A DNA stretch of 64,000 bases from Trema orientale (GCA_002914845.1 JXTC01000378.1:132924-196923), one strand, 5' to 3'. Positions 12,517-23,973 are shown, numbered from the stretch's first letter. Numbers and translations are program-made. The notes: generated from the letters alone by a model not told the origin.

Positions 12517-13781
12517 AAATTTTCATTTAAGCACTTCCCATGCCCATTTTCGTAGCTTATACCTATATAAGAGGTTAAGATGGGTTTCAGCTCCTAATAG
12601 TGTCAAAAACTAAGGAAAATGTCAATTAGACACTTATATTACCCATACACACATCAAGCATTCTAGGGTTCTTGAATCGGTCTTTCACTGCACATGTATA
12701 CTCCAAGAATTTTGTTAATGAGTTAAGAAACTCAAATCACACTAATAAACATGATTTTCGGCCTATATGCATGTAGGAATAGAAATGCACCTTTAATTAG
12801 CATATCTTGACGTATATTATTGAAAAGTATACTAATGATAGTTTCTGGGCACTATGACAAGTAAAAACTTAGTTTGGAGTCAAATTTTAGGATTACTAAT
12901 GAAATTATGAAATCTAGATGCAAAGATGTTTATTAGTGGCATGATGCACTTATGAGAACTTTGGGCACTACAAATTACTACTAACTAAGTCTAATTAAAC
13001 TTTAGTTAGGCATAATCCTAATATATTGACATTAATGATTAAAATAAAAAGGCTTAATTTAAAATATCATAAAAGATAGAGTTTAGAAAAGTGCCTAATT
13101 TAAGCCTTTCCTTTGACTTTTCCTCACTTTCTCTCTTTACCTTATTTTCTCTCTAAAAGTTCTTGGAAAGCTTAGTATGATTTTGGCTTATGATCTTCTG
13201 CCTATTTATAGTTTTCCATAAGCATTTGTGACGACTGGATTTAAAGGACATATGGGGTGATCTTGGCCTTCCATTATTTTCTTTTTAAACAAAAATTGAG
13301 AAAATGTAAAAGTAAGACATGTGTTATGATGACGTCGTGAGTGATATAATAATAGGTGTCAAGTGTCAAACGTTTATATTTTTTATGGCTTCTTCACATC
13401 TTGGCTTGACTCATGTCATTACTTTAGCAGTTTAGAGTTTTAACTATATTTTTCAACACTGTAAAAATGATATTTGTGTCCCATTTTGGAATTTCACTAT
13501 TTTGGCCTAGAAACTTATAGACTGTCAAATGTGGGATTTTTGAGTGACAGTAAATTTTTGCGTTACCTTCTCTATTTTATTCTATAGGCACTTGAAAGTT
13601 TTAGGTTTTTACTGAATTTTTTTCTGTACTTTTTTCTTTTTGTCATAACGAGAATGGACTTTTTATACATTTTTGGATGCCAAAATTTTGTTAAACATAT
13701 TTCTAAGGTAATTAGAACAAGTCTAATTAATTTATTACTAATTAAAGTAATTTAACTTATACCTGTTAAGGCAGGTATTAT

Positions 13782-14270
13782 ATTCTTCCCTCCTTATAAA
13801 ATTTTCGTCCCTGGAAATTCTAGAATAAGTCTGGATATTTTTCTTTCATTTCATCTTCTCTTTCCCGTGTTATGATATTTTTCTTTCATTTCATCTTCTT
13901 TTTCCCATGTTGCTTCTTCTATTGTATGGTTTCTCTAGAGTACTTTAACTAAGGATATTTTCTTATTCCGTAGTTCTTTTTCTTTCTTGTCTAGGATCTA
14001 AACTGGTTTTTCCCCATAGGACAAATCTTTATTTACTTGTATTAGTTCTTATGTTAGCACATGTATACGTACTGGAATGTATTTCTTAAGCAAAGATACA
14101 TAGAAAATATTATATACCATTGAAAGTTTGGGATGTAAGGCCAGCTGATAGGCTACTTTACTTATCTTTTCTAAAATCTCAAATGGTCTAATATATCGAG
14201 GACTAAGTTTTTCTTTCTTTCCAAACTATAAAACTTCTTTAATTGGTGCTATTTTTAGGGGAAAAAAATT
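13782..14270 (-). mobile_element. Ty3/gypsy pol remnant: end of integrase and polypurine tract
   Basis: On the minus strand the translation contains KLSPRYIRPFEIL followed by VAYQLALHP and SMVYNIFYVSLLKKYIP, the integrase C-terminal module of chromovirus-type gypsy elements. A polypurine tract lies at about 13782-13793, directly before the LTR arm that ends at 13781. It is a short, broken remnant. A roughly 42-bp direct repeat is visible near 13860-13915. Confidence 0.75.
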
Positions 14271-14590
14271 AGTATGATTATGCTTATAACTAGATTAAGA
14301 GGAAAGAACCTCCTATTTGTGCACAAATAATATCTAGCCAATTTAAGGTAGAAGTTTCTTAGGAGTTTCTTGCTACACCCTAGGGAATGTTTCCGCTAGA
14401 GTTAATATCAAAACTTTACACTGGGTAAAGATAAGAATAAGAATAAGAATAGAGACATAATCAATACACCACAAAGCTCTCAGTATTTCCTTATAATTAT
14501 TAGTTTTCAGTTAACAATTTTCTAGAAAATAATCTTTTATGCATATGAACATAGGCTTTACTTGCTGAGATTTCTTATTAAGTTATAACT
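14271..14590 (+). repeat. Third, partial copy of the gypsy LTR
   Basis: It repeats, in + orientation, the downstream part of the LTR arm at about 10150-10403, including TGCACAAATA, CAATTTAAGGT, the (AAGAAT)n block and TATTAGTTTTCAGTTAAC. It continues through TTACTTGCTGAGATTTC, as expected for the 3' side of this LTR. Its abutment to the minus-strand integrase remnant shows that the cluster is rearranged. Confidence 0.65.
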
Positions 14591-15119
14591 GCACTATAGA
14601 TAAGTAAGAAGGCAATTAGAACAATAAGATGATTAAAATGATAAGAGTGGTTGTAGTTGTTGTCAGAAAATAAGGGAAGAATAACTTTGTTACACTAAAA
14701 GTGCTTGATCCTGGCCTATATGCCTTTATGTACTATGAAACTTAAAATATGATAAATATAACTATTCCTTTTACTATATTTTTCTTGACTCAAGTTTAAA
14801 TTTATCAGCATTTTTCTAAGATGAGTAGTAGCATCTACCTAAGCTACTAGTAAAAAGTCTTTTGATTAAAGTATTTATGTTGTAAGACTTCACGGTAGTC
14901 CTTGATGCCTGGTGCCCGGCACTTACTACTAGCAAGTCCTCGCTAGAACGCTGCTTATGAGCAAATTGCCCATTCAATGTATGTGTGCACTTTTCTGCAA
15001 CTGTGTGTGTGTGAGTGGGATCATGGGCAGCGCACGTGCACTAGGGTCGTGATGCCCAGTACGCACGTTTGTGCACATTTTCTGCAGCAATTGAATGTTG
15101 GGCTAAGCCCAGCACATGC
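14591..15119. other. Intergenic sequence, nothing recognised
   Basis: AT-rich at first, then with several GTGTG/GCACGT patches around 14900-15110. No supported gene. Confidence 0.4.
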
Positions 15120-15739
15120 GTGTGTGGCCCATCATTGTGGCCTGCAGGTCGGCTCGGCCCCACTCACATTAGAACAGGTCGGTAGGGCCGGGTTGGGCTT
15201 GTATATCTAGCCTGTGGGCCGGCCCTGCCCGCCCTCGCCAAAAATAATTTTTATTTTAAGTTTTTTAAAAGTTTTAAATAAATTTAAATACAAAATTTTT
15301 TCTAATACTTAGAAATACACATTCTTTCACTCTTTTTTTCATACTTTTAAATTTCAATCTAATTCTAAATATTTTCTTAAGGTTTTTGTTTTAAACTTTT
15401 TTTTTTCAACTATTCAACTTACATACTTTTAACTTATTTAATTCTTTTTAAATTTTTATCAGTAGGAAAAAAAAACATAACATATTATTTATTTTTTCGT
15501 AAATTTTAATTTTAAATTTCTAATATTTTTAACTAATTATACAAATAATAATATTATCTTTTTAGATTTTTTTTATTTTTATAAATTAGGCCAAGAACGG
15601 ACAGACTTGTTTTAGCCCGTTTTGGGTCGGACTCGGCCCGACCCACCTATGGCTCGCCTAGAAGCCCAGCGGGCCAGGTTGGGCTCCACAATTAAAATTT
15701 GGGCGACCAGCCCGGCCCGTCCATTTTAACATCTCTACA
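15120..15739. mobile_element. GC-rich-ended hAT-like non-autonomous element (left end unclear)
   Basis: Two GC-rich blocks rich in GGGCCGG/CCCGGCC words (about 15130-15235 and 15600-15735) flank a very AT-rich core. The right end, read inward, is TAGAGATGTTAAAATGGACG. This matches the end type of the element at 33807-34334 (TAGAGATGTCAATTGGACAA). That end type is common in plant hAT-like MITEs. The matching left terminus could not be located, so the left boundary is approximate. Confidence 0.5.
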
Positions 15740-16225
15740 TGCTACGCACGATATTAAGGTCGCACGCACGGGCTGGTGTCCATGCTCAGATTGGAAACCC
15801 TTGTTTTATATTCTTGTCCTTCGATTTTTTTTTTTTTTTGGTAATTTCCTCTTTGTATGCCTTCATTTTCTCTAGTACATTAATTACGAAAAATTCCTAG
15901 AACAAGATGGTTATAACTTTTCTAAGAAAATTTTAAAAACAAATCAAAAGGAAAATATTGTGAATATGGACAACCTCGTTTTGTTACAGTTCCAAAATAC
16001 AAATTGCACGCAAAAATCTACCATGAATTAGATATCAAAAATTATTTAAAATAATTATTAAACCAACCATAAAAGCATACAAAAGAATCAAAAAGTAATT
16101 ATGAACAATAACATTCCTAGTGCCAACTCCTCTATCACAACTATAATACATAAAAATTAAAGAGAGAGCATAGGGTAATCATATTCTAATATATTTATTA
16201 TGAGCGGCTCTGGTATTAATTATTG

Positions 16226-16890
16226 GAAAGACTATGAAAAATGACACTTGGTAGTATTTTTAAAATTTAAATTTTCATGAAAAATATACCAATAATTTTT
16301 CAATAAAACAATGCAGCAAAAAATAATTAAAAGTATGATAAATCTCATGACAATATATTAGAATCATGTATCAAATTCACACCTCTTGTAGACGCTAGAT
16401 GAACAAGTATATGACTCCAACCCCCATTGATCTTCCGGACTATTCCTATATATTGTCACATAAGAATATGATCTCTTTATTCTACACTGGAAAATATCAA
16501 GTTAGTAATTGTACTAAAATTCTCCAAAAAAATCTAAGAACAGAAAATAAACTATTCACTTATCTTTGAGAATTTATCTATCTAGAAAAACTTATAGAAT
16601 TTCATTGTAATTTATATCTCTAGCTTTAGAGGTGTCTAGAGTCTCCTATATATAGAAAAGAAAAGACAAAACACAAACGGACAGTTACCGTTAGGTGTAA
16701 CTGGAATGTTTGTTATCCATTTTCACACATTCCTTTTTTGAAATGTTTGTTACCCGTTTTCATCTTTTCGCAATGTTTGACTATACATAGTTGCCAATTT
16801 TGTTTTGACAATCAGTCAAATATTAGTTTGTTAATTTTATCTTGATTTGTTCACATCCAATTAACCATAATTGGAACAACTATCCATATC
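16226..16890 (-). repeat. Degenerate copia-type LTR-like repeat
   Basis: The reverse complement matches the split repeat at 5927-7285 from the TTCCAATTATGGTTAA end to the TCTTTCCAATAATTA end. Directly after that end on the minus strand lies ATACCAGAGCC (about 16207-16217), resembling a tRNA-Met primer-binding site. A TATA-like TATATATAGG lies near 16650. No recognisable gag or pol follows to the left. It is an old, incomplete fossil. Confidence 0.5.
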
Positions 16891-18260
16891 CTAAATTCTT
16901 AAAAAGTTAAAAATAATTTAAAAAACAAATAAATAGATAAATCAATCTCAGAAACTTGACGAAATATACTAATTTCATAAATAAACATACAAAATTTAGA
17001 ACTTATCTACCAAAAACCTAAAATCTCATTTTCTTTCACAAAAAACATGATCAGGTATATCAATCTCAAAAACATATCATAACCAAAATCTCATCTACCA
17101 AACACCTAATTTTTAATTCCAAACACTTTTCCTGAGAAGCATAATCAGATTTTCCAATATTATAAATAGATCTACACAACTGAAAATTATCTACCAAATA
17201 CTTAAGTTCTCAAAAAGTCCAAAAAATTTCTAAAAGACACATAAAACACATCTACCTAGTTTAGATACAGATTTACCGAAAATAATAACGTATCTAACAA
17301 AAACACATCTAAAAAAAGATCTGCAAAACTTCATAATACAATCAGCAGACAAAAATTTTAAGATTAAATTTAGAAGAAGATAGTATACGAAAACTAATTT
17401 GCTAACTGGCAAAATTCAATAATCATGACCATGATCTTAGAAGAAAAATAATCGAGTAAAAATCTAAAATACTATCATAAATAATACCAAAAACGTATAA
17501 AAAGATCCAATAAATATCGATGATGACATCAAATACAGAGAAATACGAACTTGAGTTAAAGATTAGACAGCGAAACAAGAACCAGACAGAGAAGAAGAGA
17601 ATAAGCAGAAGTTCTCGACCGAAGAACAAGAGGATCCACCGGAGAGTCATAGAATCTTGGCCGCAAAACAAAAAGTTTCCAAAGAAATCTCTATGGAGAA
17701 TGGGAGAATCTCACTAGAGAAGAAGCAAAAATGAAAAAATTCACCAAACTGTATAGAGAGAAGACAAAATTTAGAGATCGGTAAGTGATAATTCTATGAA
17801 GACAAAATCTGATCCATCCTATTTTTGTAATTCTTTTTTATTTTTGTAAGTAAAAGTGTGGGAAACCCAACTTTAAGCTCTAATGGTGGCCTCAAATAAT
17901 AAGTTTTTGAGCCCACAAGCATTAAAATTTGCAGAAATTAGCCAATATACGTAAAATGATAAAAAATTATAAATATACAGTCAATTGAAAAAACTACGAT
18001 ATCATACCGCACGCGGCTGGTATTTTGAACACCAGTGACAACTTCAGCTGAGCTCCAGACACTGACGATGATGACTTCGGCGAAGCTCCAAAAATTAGCG
18101 ATACTTCGGCTTAAGTTTTGGATTCTCAAGTCGGTCGTAGTTCTCTGTCTATGATCTGATATCAACTAGAGCTCAACCATAGAGTATTCCTTTTCAATTT
18201 TTAATTTAAAAAAAAAAAAGAAAAAAATATCTGAAGAATTTTGGGGAGAAAAATGGCGGC
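16891..18260. other. AT-rich intergenic sequence with no supported gene
   Basis: Short frames occur at 17230-17720 on both strands but overlap each other, are low in complexity and resemble no family. A TTGATATCAG-like string near 18155 (minus strand) recalls a retroelement primer site, without other supporting parts. Confidence 0.4.
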
Positions 18261-18375
18261 AATTGCTTCTGCACCTCTATGGATCTATGAAGATGACCTA
18301 ATTAATAAAGGGCAGAATTGCTTCTGCACCTCTATGAATCTATAAAGATGACCTAATTAATAAAGGGCAGAATTA
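18261..18375. repeat. 55-bp tandem repeat, about two units
   Basis: The block AATTGCTTCTGCACCTCTAT recurs 55 bp apart (18261 and 18316), and a third start follows at 18371. Units differ at a few positions. Confidence 0.85.
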
Positions 18376-19091
18376 TAAACTAAAAGTCATATAATTATAA
18401 ACTAAAGGCTTTAAACAAATTGGATATTTACCCATAAAATTTAAGAAAGAGACATATACTTAAAGCATTTTAAAAAATTGGACATGTACCTAATTTTCCC
18501 GTATTATAACGAATTCTCTTAGTTGGACATATTGCTATAAATATTTGGGCTTTGACATCTCCTAATTTTTGGGCCAAAAAGTGACCAGATATCTAGTCAC
18601 CCCAAAAAAAAAAACTGTGAGAGCCAACCCAACCCGCCTAACGTATAGCTTTAAAAGAGTGTGAGGAGAGTGAATATGAAGAGAGCGAGTGAAGAGAGCT
18701 AGTAAAGAGAGACAAGGTAGAGAAAGTATGTGAGAAAAGAAAAAGTGAAGAGATATAAAGAGATGAAAGATCAAACATGCTTAAGATACATTTTCTTTTT
18801 TTGAAAAAAAAAAATTGTTTATAATAATGTTTGGAAGTGAAAATTCATTCTTTTTAAAATTTTAAAAATTTTGTTTACAAAGTAGAAAAAAAAATAGAAA
18901 TAGCTTTACCAATCATGTTTTTGAAAAATATTTTTACTCTTTTTATTAAAAAAATTGTTTAAATAATTTTTATCAAGCATAGCCTTTAGGAAGATGTTCC
19001 TCGAGAGTAGCAACTTGCCAACTTTGACACATAGGTACTCTTTCTATAACAAATTGTGGAAAAAAAGATTAAAAATTTAAAAAAAAAAATT

Positions 19092-19200
19092 CACTGGGGC
19101 TAGCTTAGTGGGCGGGATCAGGTAGGGTCGAATGGGGATTGGGTGTAGGTCGGAAGTTCAATTCTCAGTATGCATAAGTTATTTTTCTTTATAATAAATG
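19092..19200 (+). mobile_element. Possible tRNA-derived SINE
   Basis: An A-box-like TAGCTTAGTGG (about 19101-19111) is followed about 55 bp later by a B-box-like AGTTCAATTCTC (about 19156-19167), the spacing of a tRNA-type RNA polymerase III promoter. A T-rich tail follows. It does not fold as an obvious intact tRNA. Target duplications were not identified. Confidence 0.4.
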
Positions 19201-19719
19201 AAATTTATTAATTAAGCCATACTTTTAAAAATAAAAATGCAAAGAAAAACAACTTAACTTTGGAAGGATAATAATAATAGTATCCCCTAATTTTAACGAA
19301 ATGCTCAATATATCCCTTTAGTTTTCATAAAGAACAAAAATATCCTTTTAGGTTAATAAATATATTACGTCAAATTAGTACAAATTTCACCACTTTGTCT
19401 AATTTAATCAGAATTAAGTAAAAATAATTTTTTAAATGACTAAGATACCCTTACCCAAACACAATTAATAACTAAAAATTAAAAGATTTATTAGAAAAAA
19501 AAATTATAGAAGATTTTTAATTCAGTAGATCTTATTCTTATTCATTTTTGTCTTCCTTCAACCACTATTTGGTATTTTTTTTAGTTAGATTTGTTTAGTT
19601 ATAAGTTTAGAGGGATGATAATTTTGTGGTTTTGTATGTCAATTTTGATCCAATAAGATAAAACGATAGAATTTTATTCATTTACCAATCCACGAGATGT
19701 TTTTATTATGGATAATGCT

Positions 19720-20070
19720 TGAGTTACAACTATTGTATCAAAATTTTAATACAATAAATGACATGTGATTCGTCACCACTCAATTGGTGATAATATTTTA
19801 TATACTTATGATAAGTTTTAGGCGCGTCTACAGTAGGGGCGTCCCTGCGTAGGGCCTTGTCTATACACCGTTTGATGGGAATCTATGTATAAACAGATTT
19901 CTCACAGATTCCCGTTATTCCCCACAGATTCCCATCAAACGGTATATAAAGAATGACCCTACGTAGGGACGCCCCTACTGTAGCCCTCTCCTAAGTTTTA
20001 ATACACCAATTAAATGGTGATAATTCACATGACATATATGTTGATACAAAAAAAATTTGGTACAAACTTC
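19720..20070. mobile_element. Palindromic MITE (host of a second, nested MITE)
   Basis: The left arm (about 19733-19795, through ATGACATGTGATTCGTCACC) and the right arm (about 20001-20066) are inverted copies. The 7-bp flank TAATGCT is present on both sides (19713-19719 and 20071-20077), fitting an hAT-like 7-8-bp duplication. The element is interrupted by another MITE at 19821-19991. Confidence 0.7.
19821..19991. mobile_element. MULE-type MITE with exact 9-bp target duplication
   Basis: A 171-bp element starting GGCGCGTCTACAGTAGGGGC, with an inverted right end reading GGAGAGGGCTACAGTAGGGG inward. The arms match over about 55 bp, giving a near-perfect hairpin. TAAGTTTTA is duplicated exactly at 19812-19820 and 19992-20000. 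A 9-bp duplication is the signature of Mutator-like transposition. It is GC-rich compared with its surroundings. Confidence 0.88.
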
Positions 20071-20399
20071 TAATGCTATCCTTTTATTATTTATGAACGC
20101 CGAATAAATATGTTTGGCATTCCATCACAACCAAGGGATAATTATCCCAAATTTGCAACTAAACTATTTCGGTTTTACGTTGCTATTTTATTAATTGTTT
20201 TATTTTGAATAAAATATAATTCTGTTGAAAAAAATTAAAAAACAAAAAAAAAAGGAGAGAGAGAGAGAGAAGATAAGAAATAGAAATAGAAATGGCGGTC
20301 TTTTTCCGGTAGTGGGTTAAAAAGTGGTCGCTTTTCTCTGTTCCATTTGGAGCCTTTTTGTCGAGTTGGTTTGAGTCTCTTAAAACTCAACCTCAACCA

Positions 20400-22916
20400 A
20401 TGCCTCACTCTCAAGTTCAACTGAGAGATCCGGCCATTAAGCTCTTCGGAAGGAATATTCCGTTGCCGGACTCCAAGATTCCGGCCACCTCAACTAAGAC
20501 CTCCGATTCGGAGTCTCCGGTTCCCGTGGCTCCCCAATTTATGGTACTCCATTTTCAACCCACTGCTTATAAATTTCCTTTGCTTTATTATTTTCTTCTC
20601 TTTCTCTATAAAGAAAGACATTTGTGTTTCGAGTTTTTCATTACTCAAGACCCCCAAAACTTTGTTTCTCTCTAGTTTAGAATCATGCCCTTTTCTTTTT
20701 CTGTAATTTAAACTTTATTTCTCGGTTTTAAAATCATTTTCCCTGATTTTTGGAATCTGGGTTTGCTTCAGCTCAATGAATTAGTACAAATAAATATCAC
20801 CACTGTGTATAGATTTCCTTTAAAAAAAAACTGCTTATAAACTGTAGATGAATCATGATGTGACTTTGGTACAAATAAATAAATAAATAGAGAAAATAAA
20901 TAGGGTTTGGTGATGCAAAATAAAACCTGTATTTTAAATGGATAGTTAGCTGAGTTAGATTTCTAATTAGTAGTTCTATTCAAGAACCTGAGCCAAAGAA
21001 CAGCAACAGTTTAGGTGCACAGTAATGTGAACAAATTTACAGCTCAAAAGCCACAGCTTTGACTCCTACCACATAATGCTAACCCACTAATGCTGGAGCT
21101 TATGATACTTGCTTCATACCTGCAAAAACAGTTTGGGATGATGTTTGTTGAACTTGGTCGGAATTTGATCGAACAATTTAAATCTGAAATATTTCCCCTC
21201 TTTTCTTTTTCTTTTTTTTTTTTTTAAACGATCTGAAAATATTTTGCCGTCAAATACTGCCACTGTTCTTGTAGAGAACTCTGGCCAAGTCAGGTAATAT
21301 AAAGCTAAAGTTAAGGTTGGAAACAAAATTGGCTTCTGCCTATGATTTGGTTTGTTATATGAGTGAGGAGCATGAATTTTCAGCATTTGATGTTTGGCCC
21401 AAATTGTTTTTTCATGCTTTCCTTTTGATCAGATTTCTAGCGAACATTTTTTATTTGTAGTTGATTCATGTTATTGAAGTTTTTACTTTAAACTACTAAG
21501 TATTTTAGATGCTTAACCAACTATGTTGTAAGCAGACAGCTAATTAAGAGCAGAGTTGTATTGAAAAACAGTTATATTTTAAATTCTCAGGATGATTGTG
21601 GAGAAGTGACAAAAGCAGAAGTGGAGGATGCCGTAGAAAGGTCTTGTGAACAGGATGGTTTTTCAGACTCGGATGGGAAAGGAAACAGTTATCAAAATCA
21701 TGTCGAAGAGAATGAGGCTGGATTATATTGTAACCCTGAAGAGGACCATGGTGCTGAAAGTGATAAAAGTAGCAAAGATAAGGCTTTGAAAAAGCCAGAC
21801 AAGGTTCTTCCTTGTCCTCGCTGCAACAGCTTGGAAACAAAGTTTTGCTATTTTAATAATTACAATGTTAATCAACCTAGGCATTTTTGCAAGAATTGCC
21901 AGAGATACTGGACAGCTGGTGGAACGATTAGAAATGTTCCTGTCGGGGCTGGACGCCGTAGGAATAAGCATTCATCTTCACAATCTCGTCAGGTTGTGAC
22001 AGACCGTGATACAGAAGCAGTGACCCAGGGAGACACCAATAGCACTGCCAGCACTCCGCCTATATCATGTGTTAGACTTTCTGCCCCTGCCAGACTTGTC
22101 AATGGAATGGGGGAAGTGTTAAAATTTAGTTCAGATGCTCCTCTGTGTGAATCTATGGAAACTAAGCTAAACATTAAAGACCAGAAGAGGACTGAAATTG
22201 GGTCTGTGGATAATGGAGATCCTTGTGAGAAACCATCCTCGTCCAGCAGTTCCTTGACAGCCACTACTTCACACGATAATGAATGTCTGAAAAAAGAAAA
22301 CAGCGGTGCTGATCATACACATCCAATGCAATGTTATGCTGCTCCTCAGTGGGCTTACCCTTGGAACCCTGGTTGGAATGTTATGATGGTTGGACAAAAT
22401 AGCAACAATCCATGTCCTTCCAATGTGGGTTCTCTGCCTATGGTGACAGTTCCAGGTTTTTGCACACCAAATAGTCCTTTTCCATTTGTCCATACCCCAT
22501 ATTGGGGTTACATTCCATGCTGGGATGGCGGAAAATGGATTCAGCCAGTGTTTGGATCTACTGGTAGCTTGTCACCTTCATCTTCCACTAGCAACAGTGG
22601 CTGTTCGGGTGATAGCTCGCCTACCTTGGGAAAACATTCAAGAGATACAAATATTCAGGCAGAAGGAAAAACAGAGCAGTGCCTTTGGGTGCCAAAGACA
22701 TTGAGAATCGATGACCCACATGAGGCCGCAAAAAGTTCTATATGGTCCACCTTAGGTATTGAGCCTGATAAGAATGCACCTGTCATGAGAGGTGGTATCT
22801 TCAAGGCTTTCCAACCTAAATCAGATGCTAATTCACAGGCAACAGATGCTGATCAGGTTTTACAGTCAAACCCCGCAGCTCTTTCTCGCTCTCATTCTTT
22901 CAAGGAGAGAACGTAA
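20400..22916 (+). CDS. CDF: Cycling DOF factor (CDF) transcription factor
   Basis: Two coding exons, 20400-20543 and 21591-22916, joined in phase 0, give about 489 residues. Exon 1 encodes the CDF N-terminal motif [14 protein letters not shown]. Exon 2 has the Dof zinc finger at about residues 119-172, with its four cysteines (CPRC at 123-126, CKNC at 148-151, C-X2-C-X21-C-X2-C). The C-terminal half has the blocks found only in CDFs: [20 protein letters not shown], and [12 protein letters not shown]...SIWSTLGI with GGIFKAFQP. In characterised CDFs these C-terminal blocks bind FKF1 and GIGANTEA, which target the protein for daylight degradation. Family members repress CONSTANS-type flowering genes in the nucleus by binding AAAG sites. 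The start chosen is the first ATG in frame with the conserved motif; the frame is open upstream but only from a TTG. A GA-rich microsatellite (about 20254-20272) lies in the presumed 5' leader. The exact member (CDF1-5) is not decided. Confidence 0.93.
20544..21590 (+). other. Single intron of the CDF gene
   Basis: A 1047-bp intron from donor GTACTC after the ATG codon at 20541-20543 to acceptor TTCTCAG ending at 21590. Both exons keep phase 0. An intron separating the N-terminal motif from the Dof domain is typical of CDF genes. No other gene is seen inside. Confidence 0.75.
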
Positions 22917-23825
22917 AAATGCCATTTTGACATGGAGGTTATGTTTCTGTTGTTTGTCTACCTGTCTTGACAGTCCTCATTGTTATTGTTATGAATTCGT
23001 CCAATGCTGTTTCTGTCTGTCACAGCTACAAACAGATTTAACGCAGTTTTGAAGGCAAATATGAAAGAAGGTAACAGAGAACTATCAGGTCTTTTTTGGT
23101 ATTCATAAAATAAGGGTAAGAAACATTGCTGCTAAGACATGGGAGTCGTTATTGTCTTTTAGATTTGGTGTTTTAATATCTGGGAATGTAAGTTATTGAA
23201 AAGAAAGAAAATAATGACTTCTGGAGAAAAGGTAGAAGAAAAATGGCACTTATTACGCAGAAGATGGAATGCATTACAAACTTATTTTATGCTTACAAAG
23301 AAGATAGCTTTAATCAAAGTGCTATTAGCATTGTGATACTGTCATTTAAAAGCATGTGTTCCAAGCACAATAGGTGGAACCAATAGAATGGCAAGTGAAC
23401 TCAACTGGCCAGCCAACCCAGAGACTGCTTAATTTGTATCTCAAGTTCGATTCCAGGAGCTTAGGGAAAAGAAACAAAAATGGTTTCTCCAACAAAAACT
23501 GTTTCTGTTCAACAAGTCTGCGCTATGGAAATATTGTGACCGATTTCAAAGGTATGCTTCCTGACTCCCAGCAGTTAAGATCCACAGGACGCTAATTCGT
23601 GTTTTCTTGTTTATCTCTTTTTCTTTTTGGTATTTAGAAGTGTAGTTGTGATAATTTCTCTCTTTTTTTTTTTTTCTGGCAAAGGTTGAATTTTCATTGG
23701 GTTCTACATCTGATGTTTTATTGTTGTAACCAATGGCTCGGCATTAACCAAAACTGACCTCTTTACCCATAAGAAAAAACAATTTGAGTTATGGGTTTTG
23801 CTCTTATTTATTGTTTTCTATTTCC
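22917..23825 (+). other. 3' region of the CDF gene, with a possible SINE-like B box
   Basis: AT-rich sequence after the stop codon, presumably the 3' UTR at first. At 23446-23455 stands GTTCGATTCC, a perfect tRNA-type B box, but no convincing A box lies upstream. Nothing else is recognised. Confidence 0.35.
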
Positions 23826-23832
23826 AGCATCA

Positions 23833-23863
<31 letters not shown>

Positions 23864-23882
23864 GTATGTATGTATGTATATG
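23826..23882. repeat. CT and GTAT microsatellite
   Basis: A (TC)n run with one interruption is followed by (TGTA)n. Simple sequence likely to vary in length. Confidence 0.9.
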
Positions 23883-23973
23883 TAGGTTTAGAAAAGAAAT
23901 GCATATTGAAATCAAATTTTTTTTCTGGCAAAAGAAGATCCTGCAATTAAGCATATAAGATGTGTATATATAT

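Larger units (their letters stand above)
11416..12972 (-). repeat. Solo LTR of another Ty3/gypsy (Tekay/Del-like) element
   Basis: The ends are TGTAGCGACTCG at 11416 and GCACTACA ending at 12972, an inverted TGTAG/CTACA pair. The 5-bp target duplication AATTA is exact on both sides (11411-11415 and 12973-12977). It lies inside the LTR arm of an older element, whose sequence resumes on either side. On the minus strand it starts TGTAGTGCCC, as Tekay/Del LTRs commonly do, and has the TTACTGAGC-type motif (about 11728-11738) seen in those LTRs. No internal region remains, so it is the product of LTR-LTR recombination. An assembly gap lies inside it. Confidence 0.85.
10498..13781 (-). repeat. Ty3/gypsy LTR, right arm of the inverted pair
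   Basis: The inverted counterpart of 8240-10403, separated from it by about 95 bp of spacer around 10404-10497. On the minus strand it begins just after a polypurine tract (about 13782-13793), as a 3' LTR should. It runs through the TATA-like segment near 13205 and ends near 10498. A separate solo LTR (11416-12972) is inserted in it. Without that insert it is about 1.7 kb. Old and inactive. Confidence 0.7.

Noticed and set aside
12224-12613. ORFs spanning the N run
   Set aside because: Most of their length is an assembly gap.
14977-15210. 77-codon ORF with cysteine- and histidine-rich start
   Set aside because: It covers TG/GC-rich low-complexity DNA and the edge of a transposon-like element, with no family resemblance.
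17230-17717. Overlapping ORFs on both strands
   Set aside because: Hydrophobic/aromatic on one strand and lysine-rich on the other, the usual shadows of AT-rich DNA.
20358-20675. Longer first exon for CDF, starting at 20358 and reading past the donor
   Set aside because: The frame at 20358 begins with TTG. The conserved CDF motif follows an ATG at 20400, and the sequence after the GT at 20544 loses protein character until the acceptor before 21591.
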